This document shows positions 27,821 through 36,258 of a DNA stretch of 52,826 bases, in pieces. The position numbers and the translations under genes are program-made. The stretch comes from Pseudonocardia bannensis. GTDB taxonomy: Bacteria; Actinomycetota; Actinomycetes; Mycobacteriales; Pseudonocardiaceae. Position 1 is the first letter of the stretch; every line of letters starts with the position of its first letter. The stretch spans positions 1 through 52,826 of the forward strand of contig NZ_JAAXKZ010000028.1 of NCBI RefSeq assembly GCF_012911875.1, given 5' to 3'. The notes below the pieces were generated by a model. The model was not told where the DNA came from. It did no database searches and saw only the letters and a program-made list of their open reading frames with translations.

Positions 27821-28657
27821 TCACCGCCTGCGCAGCGCCGCAAGCACCTGATCGGTGAACGGTGCCCACGCCTCGATCGCCCACGGGCCGAAGTCCCGGT
27901 CGGTCAGCACCACGCACGCCGCCTTCGCCGCCGGGTCCACCCACAGGAACGTCCCGGACTGCCCGAAGTGCCCGAACGTCGCCGGCGAGCTCGTCGTCCC
28001 GGTCCAGTGCGGCGACTTGCCGTCGCGCAGCTCGAAGCCGAGACCCCAGTCGTTGGGCTGCTGGCGGCCGTAGCCGGGCAACACCCCGTCCAGCCCCGGG
28101 AACGCCACCTCGACGGCGCCCGCGAGGGTCGACGGCGACACCAGCGTGGGTGCCTGCAACTCGGCGGCGAACCGGACCAGGTCCGCGCCCGTCGACACCG
28201 CACCCGCGCCGGGAGAGCCCTCGAGCCGGGTGGTCGTCATCCCGAGCGGTTCGCACACGGCCTCGTGCAGGTAGTCGGCGAACGGGATCCCGCTGGAGGC
28301 CGCGATCGTGTCACCGAGGACCTCGAACCCGGTGTTGGAGTAGATCCGGCGGCGGCCGGGCGCGGCCTGGGCGGTCTCGGTGTCGAAGGCCAGCCCCGAG
28401 ACGTGCGCGGCGAGGTGCCGGACCGTCGAGCCCTCCGGGCCGGCCGGCTGGTCCCACTCGACCGCACCCTCCTCCACCGCGATCAGCGTGGCGTACGCGG
28501 TCAGCAGCTTGGTCACCGAGGCCAGCCGGAAGGACCGGTCGGGTTCGCCTGTGGTGGCGAGCACCGACCCGTCGGCGCTCACGACCGCGGCGAACGCGTG
28601 GTCGACGGGCCAGTCGAGCACCCCGGATACGACCGTGTCGAGCGTGCGCGCGTCCAT
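27821..28657 (-). CDS. serine hydrolase of the beta-lactamase (class C-like / DD-peptidase) family
   Basis: 278 aa. SVTK (47-50) holds the catalytic serine and lysine, and YSN (105-107) the tyrosine motif. GHFGQSGTFLWVDP near the C-terminus replaces the KTG motif with an HxGxSG-type sequence usual in esterase-like members. There is no signal peptide, so it is likely a cytoplasmic esterase or amidase rather than a resistance beta-lactamase or an envelope peptidase. It is divergent from the DUF72 gene with a 41-bp gap, so their promoters overlap. Confidence 0.9.
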   Translation of the reverse strand: MDARTLDTVVSGVLDWPVDHAFAAVVSADGSVLATTGEPDRSFRLASVTKLLTAYATLIAVEEGAVEWDQPAGPEGSTVRHLAAHVSGLAFDTETAQAAPGRRRIYSNTGFEVLGDTIAASSGIPFADYLHEAVCEPLGMTTTRLEGSPGAGAVSTGADLVRFAAELQAPTLVSPSTLAGAVEVAFPGLDGVLPGYGRQQPNDWGLGFELRDGKSPHWTGTTSSPATFGHFGQSGTFLWVDPAAKAACVVLTDRDFGPWAIEAWAPFTDQVLAALRRR

Positions 28658-28698
28658 CCGGCCATCCTGCCCAGTTCGGCGGCGGGATACTCGGCGGG

Positions 28699-29589
28699 GT
28701 GGCGGACATCCGGATCGGGACGTCGGGCTGGCGGTACCCGCCGTGGCGCGGGACCTTCTACCCGGAGGGACTGGTGCAGCGCCGCGAGCTGGAGCACCTC
28801 TCGCGGATGGTGCGGACCATCGAGATCAACGGCTCCTTCTACTCGTTGCAGCGCCCGGAGAGCTACCGGGCGTGGGCCGAGCAGACCCCGGACGACTTCC
28901 TGTTCGCGGTCAAGGGCGGCCGGTTCATCACGCACATGAAGCAGCTGCGCGACGTCGAGGTGCCGCTGGCCAACTTCCTGGCCTCGGGGATGCTCGCGCT
29001 CGGGCCGAAGCTCGGCCCGATGCTGTGGCAGCTGCCGCCGCGGATGCGCTTCGACCCCGAGCGGCTCGACGCGTTCCTCACGATGCTGCCGCGCAGCACC
29101 GGTGCCGCCGCCGAGTTCGCCGCCCGGCACGACGAGCGCCTCGACGGCCGCGCCGTCACCGAAACCGATGCCGACCGGCCGCTGCGGCACGCGCTCGAGG
29201 TCCGTCACCCCAGCTTCGTCGATCCCGCGTTCATCGAGCTGCTGCGCGCCCACGGTGTCGCGCTGGTCGTGGCCGACACCGCCGGGACGTTTCCGTATCT
29301 GGACGACGTCACGGCCGACTTCGTCTACGCCCGGCTGCACGGCGACTCGGAGCTCTACGTCAGCGGTTACGCCCCCGACGCGCTCGACAGCTGGGCCGAG
29401 AAGGTGCGGGCGTGGCAGGACGGGAGGTCGCCGGTCACCGAGCACACGGTCGCGCCGCCGGCGCCGGAGCACCCCGAGGGCCGGGACGTGTACCTCTACT
29501 TCGACAACGACGCGAAGGTGCACGCGCCCTACGACGCCATCGGGCTGGCCGAGCGGCTGGGCGCAGGGCCGGTCGGCCTCCTGCATTGA
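28699..29589 (+). CDS. DUF72 domain protein
   Basis: 296 aa, TIM-barrel-like DUF72 (YecE) family. The signature start RIGTSGWRYPPWRGTFYP and TIEINGSFYSLQRPESYRAWA are clear. Residues near FVYARLHGDSELYVSGYAPD and VYLYFDNDAKVHAPYDA form the conserved C-terminal half with its Arg and Asn-Asp sites. The family's biochemical role is not established. The GTG at 28699 gives the standard N-terminus. It is followed 28 bp later by the CinA-type gene on the same strand. Confidence 0.93.
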   Translation: MADIRIGTSGWRYPPWRGTFYPEGLVQRRELEHLSRMVRTIEINGSFYSLQRPESYRAWAEQTPDDFLFAVKGGRFITHMKQLRDVEVPLANFLASGMLALGPKLGPMLWQLPPRMRFDPERLDAFLTMLPRSTGAAAEFAARHDERLDGRAVTETDADRPLRHALEVRHPSFVDPAFIELLRAHGVALVVADTAGTFPYLDDVTADFVYARLHGDSELYVSGYAPDALDSWAEKVRAWQDGRSPVTEHTVAPPAPEHPEGRDVYLYFDNDAKVHAPYDAIGLAERLGAGPVGLLH

Positions 29590-29617
29590 ATCCCGGCGGG
29601 CGGGGTACGGACCCGGC

Positions 29618-30145
29618 GTGCGGGACGAATCGAAGCGAACGGACGACGAGCAGCAACGGCAGGCGCTGGCCGAGCGGGTGGGCGAGCTGGCCCTGGCATC
29701 AGGCATGCGGGTCGCGGTCGCCGAGTCGCTGACCGGCGGGATGATCGCGGGTGCACTCGCCGCCGCCGGCGACGCCGGGGAGTGGTTCCAGGGATCCGTC
29801 GTCGCCTACAGCAGCGACGTCAAGCACGACCTGCTCGCGGTGCCCCCGGGCCCGGTGGTCAGTGCGGTGGCGGCCAGCTCGATGGCGCGCACCGTGCGCC
29901 GACTGCTGCAGGCCGACGTGGCCGTCGCGGTGACCGGGGCGGGCGGGCCGGACCCCCAGGACGGCCGCGAGCCGGGCACGGTGTTCGTGGCCCTCGACGG
30001 TCCCGGAACCCACCAGGTCCAGCTGCTGGAACTGGACGCGGAGGACCCGGCGGCGGTCTGCCATGCGACCGCGATGACGGCGTTGAGCCTCCTCATCGAG
30101 GCCGTGGACGACACGGCGGACGAGAGGTGCGCTCCCGCGGTGTGA
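29618..30145 (+). CDS. CinA-family nicotinamide-nucleotide amidohydrolase
   Basis: 175 aa, the stand-alone C-terminal CinA (PncC) domain, which hydrolyses NMN to nicotinate mononucleotide and ammonia. VAVAESLTGGMIAGALA holds the nucleophilic serine motif. WFQGSVVAYSSDVKHDLL and VAVAVTGAGGPDPQDGREPGTV are the other conserved blocks. The usual VTGxAGP appears here as VTGAGGP. It is shorter than full CinA, which has a second MoaB-like domain. The GTG at 29618 is the likely start. It is probably in an operon with the DUF72 gene. Confidence 0.92.
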   Translation: MRDESKRTDDEQQRQALAERVGELALASGMRVAVAESLTGGMIAGALAAAGDAGEWFQGSVVAYSSDVKHDLLAVPPGPVVSAVAASSMARTVRRLLQADVAVAVTGAGGPDPQDGREPGTVFVALDGPGTHQVQLLELDAEDPAAVCHATAMTALSLLIEAVDDTADERCAPAV

Positions 30146-30166
30146 GCCCGTGAGCCCCGGGTGCCG

Positions 30167-31375
30167 CTACCGCGACAGCGGCTCGCGCGCGACCCGGTGC
30201 GCGACGAGCATCCGCCGGCCGACGACCATTCCGGCGGCGGCGACGAGCATCGTGGCGGCACAGCACAGCCAGGCCACGGGGAACGACGCGTGGGTGGCGA
30301 CGAAGCCGAAGCCCACCGGTCCGAGGCACCCGCCCGCGTACACCCCGACCTGCACGATCGACGTGGCCGCCGCCGGGGCCGACGGGTTGAGCCGGACCAC
30401 CGCGAACTGCAGCAGCCCCGGCCACGCCCAGCCCAGCCCGAACGCGAGGATCGTGCCGATCACCAGCGCGAGGGTGCCCGGGGTCGCGAGCAGCACGAGC
30501 CCGGCCGCGCCCAGCGCCAGGCTCGCCGCCACGACGGCGACGTGCCCGCCGTCGCGCCGGTCGGCCAGCCATCCGTGCAGCAACCGCATCGACAGCCCGA
30601 CGATGCTGCCGAGGGTCAGCACCAGCCCGGCCAGCCCGGGGTCGATGCCCCGGTCGACGGCAGAGGCGACGAGGAAGATGCCCAGGGCGGTCGCGGTCGC
30701 CGCGGCGAGCCCGGAGGCCAGCCCGATGACACTCAGGGCCGCTGTCGCGCGCTCGCCCGGTTCGGCCCGGGTCCGCCGGTGGGCCGCGACGTGCCGGGGG
30801 TTGACCAGCAGCGCCGACAGCGCCAGCCCGGCCCCGATCACGTACGCCCACCGCCAGCCGATGGTCAGCGCGACGGTGGGGACCGCCGTCCCGGCGAGCA
30901 GTGTGGCCAGCGGGATCGCCGCCTGCTTGACGCCGAAGGACAGCCCGAGCCGGTGCGCGGGCACGGACCGGGCCAGGGTCAGGTTCGACGACAGCTGCCC
31001 CATCACGTTGCACGGCGCGCTGCACAGCAGGATCGCGACCAGCGCCGGATAGGACCGGGCCCCGGCCGCGACGGCCACCATCACGGCGGCGGCTCCGAAC
31101 ACGGCGACGCGGCTCGTCGGTCCCGACCCCAACCGCTCGACCAGCCACCCGACGGGCAGCGACGCCAGCGCGCTCACCCCGAAGTACAGCGCCACGATGA
31201 GACCCAGCCCGGCCGGGTCGAAGCCCAGCTCGGCGGAGATCTGCACGGCGAGGGCGCCGGTGAGGAAGACCGGCAACACCGAGACGGTGGTGGTGGCGAC
31301 GGCGCCGGTGGCGGCCCGGAGGGCTCCGGGCGCGGCGCGCGGCGCGGTCGCGGCGGTCGCGGTCCCGGCGCTCAT
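30167..31375 (-). CDS. MFS transporter
   Basis: 402 aa with about 12 hydrophobic segments in the two six-helix bundles of the major facilitator superfamily. The A-like motif GWLVERLGS lies between helices 2 and 3, and GWLADRRDGG between helices 8 and 9. The CynX/YycB-like cyanate/nitrate branch is possible, but the substrate cannot be assigned. The ATG at 31375 (MSAGTATAA) is preferred to an upstream GTG/ATG extension. No ribosome binding site precedes it, so it may be leaderless. It is convergent with the CinA-type gene. Confidence 0.88.
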   Translation of the reverse strand: MSAGTATAATAPRAAPGALRAATGAVATTTVSVLPVFLTGALAVQISAELGFDPAGLGLIVALYFGVSALASLPVGWLVERLGSGPTSRVAVFGAAAVMVAVAAGARSYPALVAILLCSAPCNVMGQLSSNLTLARSVPAHRLGLSFGVKQAAIPLATLLAGTAVPTVALTIGWRWAYVIGAGLALSALLVNPRHVAAHRRTRAEPGERATAALSVIGLASGLAAATATALGIFLVASAVDRGIDPGLAGLVLTLGSIVGLSMRLLHGWLADRRDGGHVAVVAASLALGAAGLVLLATPGTLALVIGTILAFGLGWAWPGLLQFAVVRLNPSAPAAATSIVQVGVYAGGCLGPVGFGFVATHASFPVAWLCCAATMLVAAAGMVVGRRMLVAHRVAREPLSR

Positions 31376-31471
31376 AGTGAGCAACGCTAATCGACTGCCC
31401 CGTGTCAGGAAAGCCACGTCGCCGCCGTCACATGGTGGGAAAGCGGCCTCCCTGACACCGGATGCCGGGCA

Positions 31472-33079
31472 TCATCCGCGGATCCGGCTGCCCTCCCCGG
31501 TCCACTCCTTCTCCCGCAGCTCGAACTTCTGCACCTTGCCGGTCGACGTCTTCGGCAGCTCGTCGACGATCTCGACGGCCTTGGGCGCCTTGTAGCGGGC
31601 GATCTTCGACTTCACGTGCTCGATGAGCTCGTCCTCGGTGGCGGACCCGCCGGGCGCGAGCACCACGAACCCCTTGGGCCGCTCGCCCCACTTCTCGTCC
31701 GGCACGCCGATCACCGCGACCTCCAGCACCGCCGGGTGCGAGACGATCGCCTGTTCGACCTCGACCGTGGAGATGTTCTCCCCGCCGGACACCACGACGT
31801 CCTTGGCCCGGTCCCGAAGCTCCACGTAACCGTCCGGGTGCATGACGCCGAGGTCGCCGGAGTGGAACCAGCCGCCGGCGAACGCCTTCTCGGTGCCCTC
31901 CGGGTCCTTGTAGTACCCCATCATCACGTTGTTGCCGCGCATGACGATCTCGCCCATGGTCGTCCCGTCGGCGGGGACGTCGTTCATGTTCTGGTCGACG
32001 ACGCGCAGCCACTCCGCGCACACCATGCCGACGCCCTGGCGGGCCTGCATCTTCGCGCGCTCCTCGGGCTCGAGCGAGTCCCAGGCCCGCTGGTACTGGT
32101 TCACCGAGTACGGCCCGTAGGTCTCGGTGAGCCCGTAGACGTGCACGATCCGGAAGCCCATCTGCTCCATCTGCAGAATCGTGGTCGGGCTCGGTGGTGC
32201 ACCGGCGGTGGTGATGACGAGCTGGTAGTCCAGCGTCGTCGCCTCCGGCGCCCGCAAGATCGTCGTGACGACGGTGGGTGCACCGTTGAGGTGGGTGACC
32301 CGGTGCTCGTTGATCAGCTTCCAGATCACGTCGCCGCGCACCTCGCGCAGACACACATGGGTTCCGCCGATCGCGGTGACGCCCCAGGGCGTGCACCAGC
32401 CGTTGCAGTGGAACATCGGCAGCGTCCACAGGTAGACGGTGTCCGGGGTGTGCGCGGAGTGCACGATCTCACCGAAGGAGTTCAGGTAGGCGCCGCGGTG
32501 GCTGTACTGCACGCCCTTGGGCTTGCCGGTGGTGCCCGACGTGTAGTTGATCGAGATCGTGGCGTTCTCGTCCTCGACCTCCCAGGGCAGCGGGTCGTCC
32601 GCGCCGCGCGCCAGCAGGTCGTCGTAGGTGGTGCCGCTGCCGATGCCGTCACCGGGGGACGCCGGGTCGATCACCGTGATGATCTCCTCGACCGTCTGCA
32701 GGTCGCCCGCGACAGGTGCGACCACCGGGTACAGGGCCGCGTCCACCACCAGCAGCTTGCAGCCCGCGTGGTCGAGGATGTAGCGGACCTCCTCGGTCGA
32801 CAGCCGGGTGTTGATCGCGACGAGCACGGCACCGGCGAGCGGCACCGCGAAATGCGCGACGAGCATCTCGGGCACGTTCGGCAGCAGGTAGGCCACCCGA
32901 TCACCCGGGCCGATCCCGGAGCCCTTCAGCGCGTGCGCCACCCGCGTGGCCTCGCCGGCGAACTCGGCGTAGCTGTGCCGCCGGTCGCCGTAGACGATCG
33001 CGGGCTTGTCCGGATAGACCTCGGCCGAGCGGCGCAGGAACGCCAGCGGGGTCAGCGGGGTGTTCCAGACGGTGGTCAT
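31472..33079 (-). CDS. AMP-dependent fatty-acyl-CoA synthetase
   Basis: 535 aa of the ANL superfamily, medium/long-chain acyl-CoA synthetase branch. NYTSGTTGKPKGVQYSHRG (from about residue 174) is the phosphate loop, YGLTETYGP is A5, and GWFHSGDLGVMHPDGYVEL is A7. RAKDVVVSGGENISTVEVE is the hinge and A8. ELPKTSTGKVQKFELRE carries the adenylation lysine. The ATG at 33079 follows GGAGGAG. A [3Fe-4S] ferredoxin gene lies 156 bp upstream on the same strand, so linked fatty-acid activation and oxidation is plausible. Confidence 0.94.
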   Translation of the reverse strand: MTTVWNTPLTPLAFLRRSAEVYPDKPAIVYGDRRHSYAEFAGEATRVAHALKGSGIGPGDRVAYLLPNVPEMLVAHFAVPLAGAVLVAINTRLSTEEVRYILDHAGCKLLVVDAALYPVVAPVAGDLQTVEEIITVIDPASPGDGIGSGTTYDDLLARGADDPLPWEVEDENATISINYTSGTTGKPKGVQYSHRGAYLNSFGEIVHSAHTPDTVYLWTLPMFHCNGWCTPWGVTAIGGTHVCLREVRGDVIWKLINEHRVTHLNGAPTVVTTILRAPEATTLDYQLVITTAGAPPSPTTILQMEQMGFRIVHVYGLTETYGPYSVNQYQRAWDSLEPEERAKMQARQGVGMVCAEWLRVVDQNMNDVPADGTTMGEIVMRGNNVMMGYYKDPEGTEKAFAGGWFHSGDLGVMHPDGYVELRDRAKDVVVSGGENISTVEVEQAIVSHPAVLEVAVIGVPDEKWGERPKGFVVLAPGGSATEDELIEHVKSKIARYKAPKAVEIVDELPKTSTGKVQKFELREKEWTGEGSRIRG

Positions 33080-33177
33080 CGGTGACTCTCCTCCGGCGGA
33101 TGCGGCGACTGCGTGGGTGATCCTGACCCCTGGCCGGATGAGCGGCAAGCCGCACCAGGCCCACGGACCGGGGCGGA

Positions 33178-33192
33178 GGCCCTTGTAGGGCC
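33178..33192. terminator. short hairpin between ferredoxin and ligase genes
   Basis: A perfect 6-bp stem, GGCCCT-TGT-AGGGCC, lies in the 156-bp gap after the ferredoxin stop. It has no U-tract. It may attenuate transcription into the ligase gene, or be chance in GC-rich DNA. Confidence 0.35.
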
Positions 33193-33235
33193 GTTCCCGC
33201 GAAGGCGGTCCGAGACGCCGGCGGGCAGGTGCGGC

Positions 33236-33427
33236 TCAGTCCTGCAGTGAGATGGCCGCGCGCGGGCAGCTGCGCACGGCCTCCTCGAGCTTCGGCCGCA
33301 TCGACTCGGGCGGGTTCTCGTCGAGGATGTAGAGGAAGTCGTCCTCCCGTACCTCGAACACCTCGGGCGCGATGCCCATGCAGACCGCGTTGCTCTCGCA
33401 CAGATCGAAATCCACGACGACCTTCAT
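33236..33427 (-). CDS. [3Fe-4S] ferredoxin
   Basis: 63 aa from the ATG at 33427. MKVVVDFDLCESNAVCMGIA has Cys10 and Cys16, and RSCPRAAIS supplies Cys54 followed by proline. That three-cysteine CxxxxxC...CP pattern is that of actinobacterial [3Fe-4S] ferredoxins that donate electrons to cytochromes P450. The position between the first two cysteines often taken by His is Asn13 here; such substitutions occur in this family and shift redox potential. No P450 is in the window, so its partner is elsewhere. Confidence 0.93.
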   Translation of the reverse strand: MKVVVDFDLCESNAVCMGIAPEVFEVREDDFLYILDENPPESMRPKLEEAVRSCPRAAISLQD

Positions 33428-33494
33428 GGCGTCATCGTGCACCCTGCGGCAGCCATCCTGATGAGCCAGGACACCCTTGGCCCAACGGCTGCGC

Positions 33495-33830
33495 TCATCG
33501 GGTGACGGCCGAAGCGGTGGTGGCCGCCGATCCCGGGGCCGGCGCCGGTGCCCGGGCCACGATCTTCACCGGGGTCTGCGGGGTCGGCACCGGCGTCAGA
33601 TGGGCCGGTACGGGCCGGCGGGGCCGCGACTCGCAGACCCGCCCGTCGGGGTCGAGCCCACGCCGCTCGCCGGGAACCGCGGCCAGGGCCGCCTGCGCGT
33701 CCCGCCGGACGTCGACGGCGGTGCATCCGCGGCCCTCCCGGGCCGTCGTCGTACCGGCCAGGGCGAGGACGATGGTGGTGCCGAGCAGGCCGGCGAGGGC
33801 GGCCAGGCGGGGGCTCTCGATGGCGGGCAT
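33495..33830 (-). CDS. small secreted or anchored excalibur-like protein
   Basis: 111 aa from the ATG at 33830 after GAGGAA. Residues 8-28 are a hydrophobic signal or anchor (LAALAGLLGTTIVLALAG). Residues 36-66 (CTAVDVRRDAQAALAAVPGE, then GLDPDGRVCE) match the excalibur calcium-binding pattern of actinobacterial surface proteins, with Cys36 and Cys66 at its ends. The acidic loop is reduced to DPDG, so calcium binding may be lost. The C-terminus is a Pro/Ala/Thr tail. It is likely extracytoplasmic; its role is unknown. Confidence 0.75.
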   Translation of the reverse strand: MPAIESPRLAALAGLLGTTIVLALAGTTTAREGRGCTAVDVRRDAQAALAAVPGERRGLDPDGRVCESRPRRPVPAHLTPVPTPQTPVKIVARAPAPAPGSAATTASAVTR

Positions 33831-33908
33831 CAGAGGCGGTTCCTCTCGATGAACCGGGGTCGCGGCCGCCGTGGGGGAGCGTGCGGCCGTCGCCCGATCA
33901 TCGAGACG

Positions 33909-33937
33909 GGGGCCGCGGAGCGTTACCCCGCGGCCCC
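33909..33937. terminator. GC-rich hairpin
   Basis: A perfect 10-bp stem, GGGGCCGCGG (33909-33918) with CCGCGGCCCC (33928-33937) around a 9-nt loop, lies downstream of prpE on the minus strand. There is no U-tract, as is common for actinobacterial intrinsic terminators. Confidence 0.55.
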
Positions 33938-33954
33938 GGTCCGTGCCGAAGTCA

Positions 33955-33988
33955 CGCCGTCCGGCCCATCGGGGCGATCCGGACGGCG
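33955..33988 (-). terminator. probable prpE terminator hairpin
   Basis: A perfect 10-bp stem, CGCCGTCCGG (33955-33964) with CCGGACGGCG (33979-33988), starts 9 bp after the prpE stop codon. With the second hairpin at 33909-33937 it forms a tandem terminator pair. Confidence 0.65.
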
Positions 33989-33997
33989 CAGTTCGGG

Positions 33998-35875
33998 TCA
34001 CTCCCTGCGCAGCACCGGCCGCAGTGCGTCGAGCACGGACGCGTCGTCGATCGTGGAGGGCACCGGCTCGTCGTGGCCGTCGGCGATCCCGCGCATCGTC
34101 TTGCGCAGGATCTTCCCGGAGCGGGTCTTGGGCAGGGCCGGGACGATGGCGACGTCCCGGAGCGCCGCCACCGCGCCGACCTGCTCGCGCACCATCTGCA
34201 CGAGCTCGGCCCGCAGCTTCTCCTCGTCGGCCTCGATTCCGGCCTTGAGCACCACGAACCCGCGCGGGATCTGGCCCTTCATCTGGTCGGCGACGCCGAT
34301 CACGGCGCACTCGGCCACGTCGGGGTGGGAGGAGAGGACCTCCTCCATCCCGCCGGTGGACAACCGGTGCCCGGCGACGTTGATGACGTCGTCGGTGCGG
34401 CCCATGACGAACAGATAGCCGTCCTCGTCCAGGTGCCCGCCGTCGCCGGTGAGGTAGTAGCCGTCGAAGGCCGACATGTAGGAGTTGACGAAGCGCTCGT
34501 CGTCGTTCCACAGCGTGGGCAGCGAACCGGGCGGCATCGGCAGCTTGACGACGATCGCGCCGTCGGTGCCGGCCTCGAGCGGCTTGCCCGACGTGTCGAG
34601 GACCTGGACGTCCCAGCCCGGGAGCGGCAGCGTCGGCGACCCCGGCTTGATCTCCTGCGCCTCGATGCCCATCGGGTTGGCCACGATCGGCCAGCCGGTC
34701 TCGGTCTGCCACCAGTGGTCGACCACCGGGATGCCGAGCAGCTCGGAGGCCCAGCGGTAGGTCTCCGGGTCGAGCCGCTCACCGGCCAGGAACAGGTATC
34801 GCAGGCCGCTGAGGTCGTACCGGGCCAGGTGCTCGCCCTTCGGGTCCTCCTTCTTGATGGCCCGGAACGCCGTCGGCGCGGTGAACATGCTCTTGATGCC
34901 GTGCTCGGCGATGACCCGCCAGAACTGACCGGCGTCCGGCGTGCCGACCGGCTTGCCCTCGTAGAGCACGGTCGTCGCCCCGGTGAGCAGCGGCGCGTAG
35001 ACGATGTAGGAGTGCCCGACGACCCAGCCGACGTCGGAGGCGGTGAACATCGCCTCGCCGGTGTCGACGTCGTAGACGTTGGGCATCGTCCAGCGCAGCG
35101 CGACCGCGTAGCCGCCGCTGTCCCGCACGACGCCCTTGGGCTTCCCGGTCGTCCCGGAGGTGTAGAGGATGTAGAGCGGGTCGGTGGCCTTGACCGACAC
35201 GCAGTCGGCCGGGGTGGCGTCGGCCATCGCCTCGGCCCAGTCGATGTCGTTCTCACCCATCGCGGCCTCGGCCTGCGGGCGTTGCAGGATGACGCTCTTC
35301 GACGGCTTGTGCGCGGCCAGCTGGATCGCCCGGTCCAGGAGCGGCTTGTACTCGATGACCCGCTTGCCCTCGATCCCGCAGGACGCCGAGACGATGACGC
35401 TCGGCGCGGCGTCGTCGATGCGGACCGCGAGCTCCTTGGGCGCGAAGCCGCCGAACACCACCGAGTGCACGGCGCCGATCCGGGCCGTGGCGAGCATGGC
35501 GATCGCGGCCTCGGGGACCATCGGCATGTAGATCACGACCCGGTCGCCCTTGCCCACGCCGAGCCCGCTGAGCACGCCGGCGAACCTCGCGACCTCGTCG
35601 CGCAGCTGGGCGTAGGTGTAGGTCCGCTTGGTGCCGGTGACCGGGCTGTCGTAGATCAGCGCCGCCTGGTCGCCGCGGCCCGCGTCGACGTGCCGGTCGA
35701 GCGCGTTGTGCGCGACGTTCAGCTCGCCGTCGGGAAACCAGCGGTAGAAGGGCGGGTTGGAGGAGTCGAGTGCGCGGGTGGGCTTCACGTCCCAGTCGAT
35801 CGCCTCGGCGGCGTCCAGCCAGAACGCCTCCGGGTCGTCCACGCTCGCGCGGAAGATGTCCTGGTATTCGCCCAC
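33998..35875 (-). CDS. prpE: propionyl-CoA synthetase (propionate-CoA ligase)
   Basis: 625 aa ANL enzyme converting propionate, ATP and CoA to propionyl-CoA. The N-terminus FRASVDDPEAFWLDAAEAID and the WDVKPTRALD region match PrpE rather than acetyl-CoA synthetase. YTSGTTGKPKGVVRDSGGYA is the phosphate loop, HWWQTETGWPI is A5, and PKTRSGKILRKTMR holds the adenylation/regulatory lysine that protein acetyltransferases modify in this family. The GTG at 35875 is set by GGAGG six bases upstream. A larger upstream frame exists but is non-homologous. It is single and divergent from the SGNH hydrolase gene. Confidence 0.94.
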   Translation of the reverse strand: MGEYQDIFRASVDDPEAFWLDAAEAIDWDVKPTRALDSSNPPFYRWFPDGELNVAHNALDRHVDAGRGDQAALIYDSPVTGTKRTYTYAQLRDEVARFAGVLSGLGVGKGDRVVIYMPMVPEAAIAMLATARIGAVHSVVFGGFAPKELAVRIDDAAPSVIVSASCGIEGKRVIEYKPLLDRAIQLAAHKPSKSVILQRPQAEAAMGENDIDWAEAMADATPADCVSVKATDPLYILYTSGTTGKPKGVVRDSGGYAVALRWTMPNVYDVDTGEAMFTASDVGWVVGHSYIVYAPLLTGATTVLYEGKPVGTPDAGQFWRVIAEHGIKSMFTAPTAFRAIKKEDPKGEHLARYDLSGLRYLFLAGERLDPETYRWASELLGIPVVDHWWQTETGWPIVANPMGIEAQEIKPGSPTLPLPGWDVQVLDTSGKPLEAGTDGAIVVKLPMPPGSLPTLWNDDERFVNSYMSAFDGYYLTGDGGHLDEDGYLFVMGRTDDVINVAGHRLSTGGMEEVLSSHPDVAECAVIGVADQMKGQIPRGFVVLKAGIEADEEKLRAELVQMVREQVGAVAALRDVAIVPALPKTRSGKILRKTMRGIADGHDEPVPSTIDDASVLDALRPVLRRE

Positions 35876-36258
35876 GTGAGGCCTCCTTGCGGCGTCGTCG
35901 CTCCTGTCCTGGCACGACAGTAGGACGTGGTGGCCTCCCGGTGTAGGTGGGCGCTCTGGGTGCCCGGCGGCCACCTGGTCGAGCGGGGAGGCCGTCGTAG
36001 TCACCCGGAGCGGTGAGAGTGGCGCCGGCGAACTCGGAGCGTCATCTCTACACAACGTAACGTGACCACCTGTTCGGATGACTCACCATAGAGGTGAACG
36101 CGTCGTTCGTCCCTGGGTAGCGACGTGCGCAGTACCCGGACGGGCGACACGTCGGCCGTCACAAGGACGCCGATCCCGGCGATAACGTCCCCGGACGTTG
36201 ATCGCCCGGCGGACCCGGGGAGCGGCGCCTGCTTCAGTCTCGGGGCGAGGGGGTTCGG
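35876..36258. promoter_or_regulatory. divergent intergenic region prpE / SGNH hydrolase
   Basis: 383 bp without a credible gene. Near 36181-36203 an imperfect palindrome, GATAACGTCC-CC-GGACGTTGATC (one extra base in one arm), could be an operator. An ACGTAACGT sequence is near 36055-36063. No confident -35/-10 pair is seen. Confidence 0.4.

Noticed and set aside
27821..28657. Beta-lactamase resistance gene
   Set aside because: SVTK and YSN are present but there is no export signal and the KTG motif is replaced by an HFGQSG type, so an esterase-like serine hydrolase is the better call.
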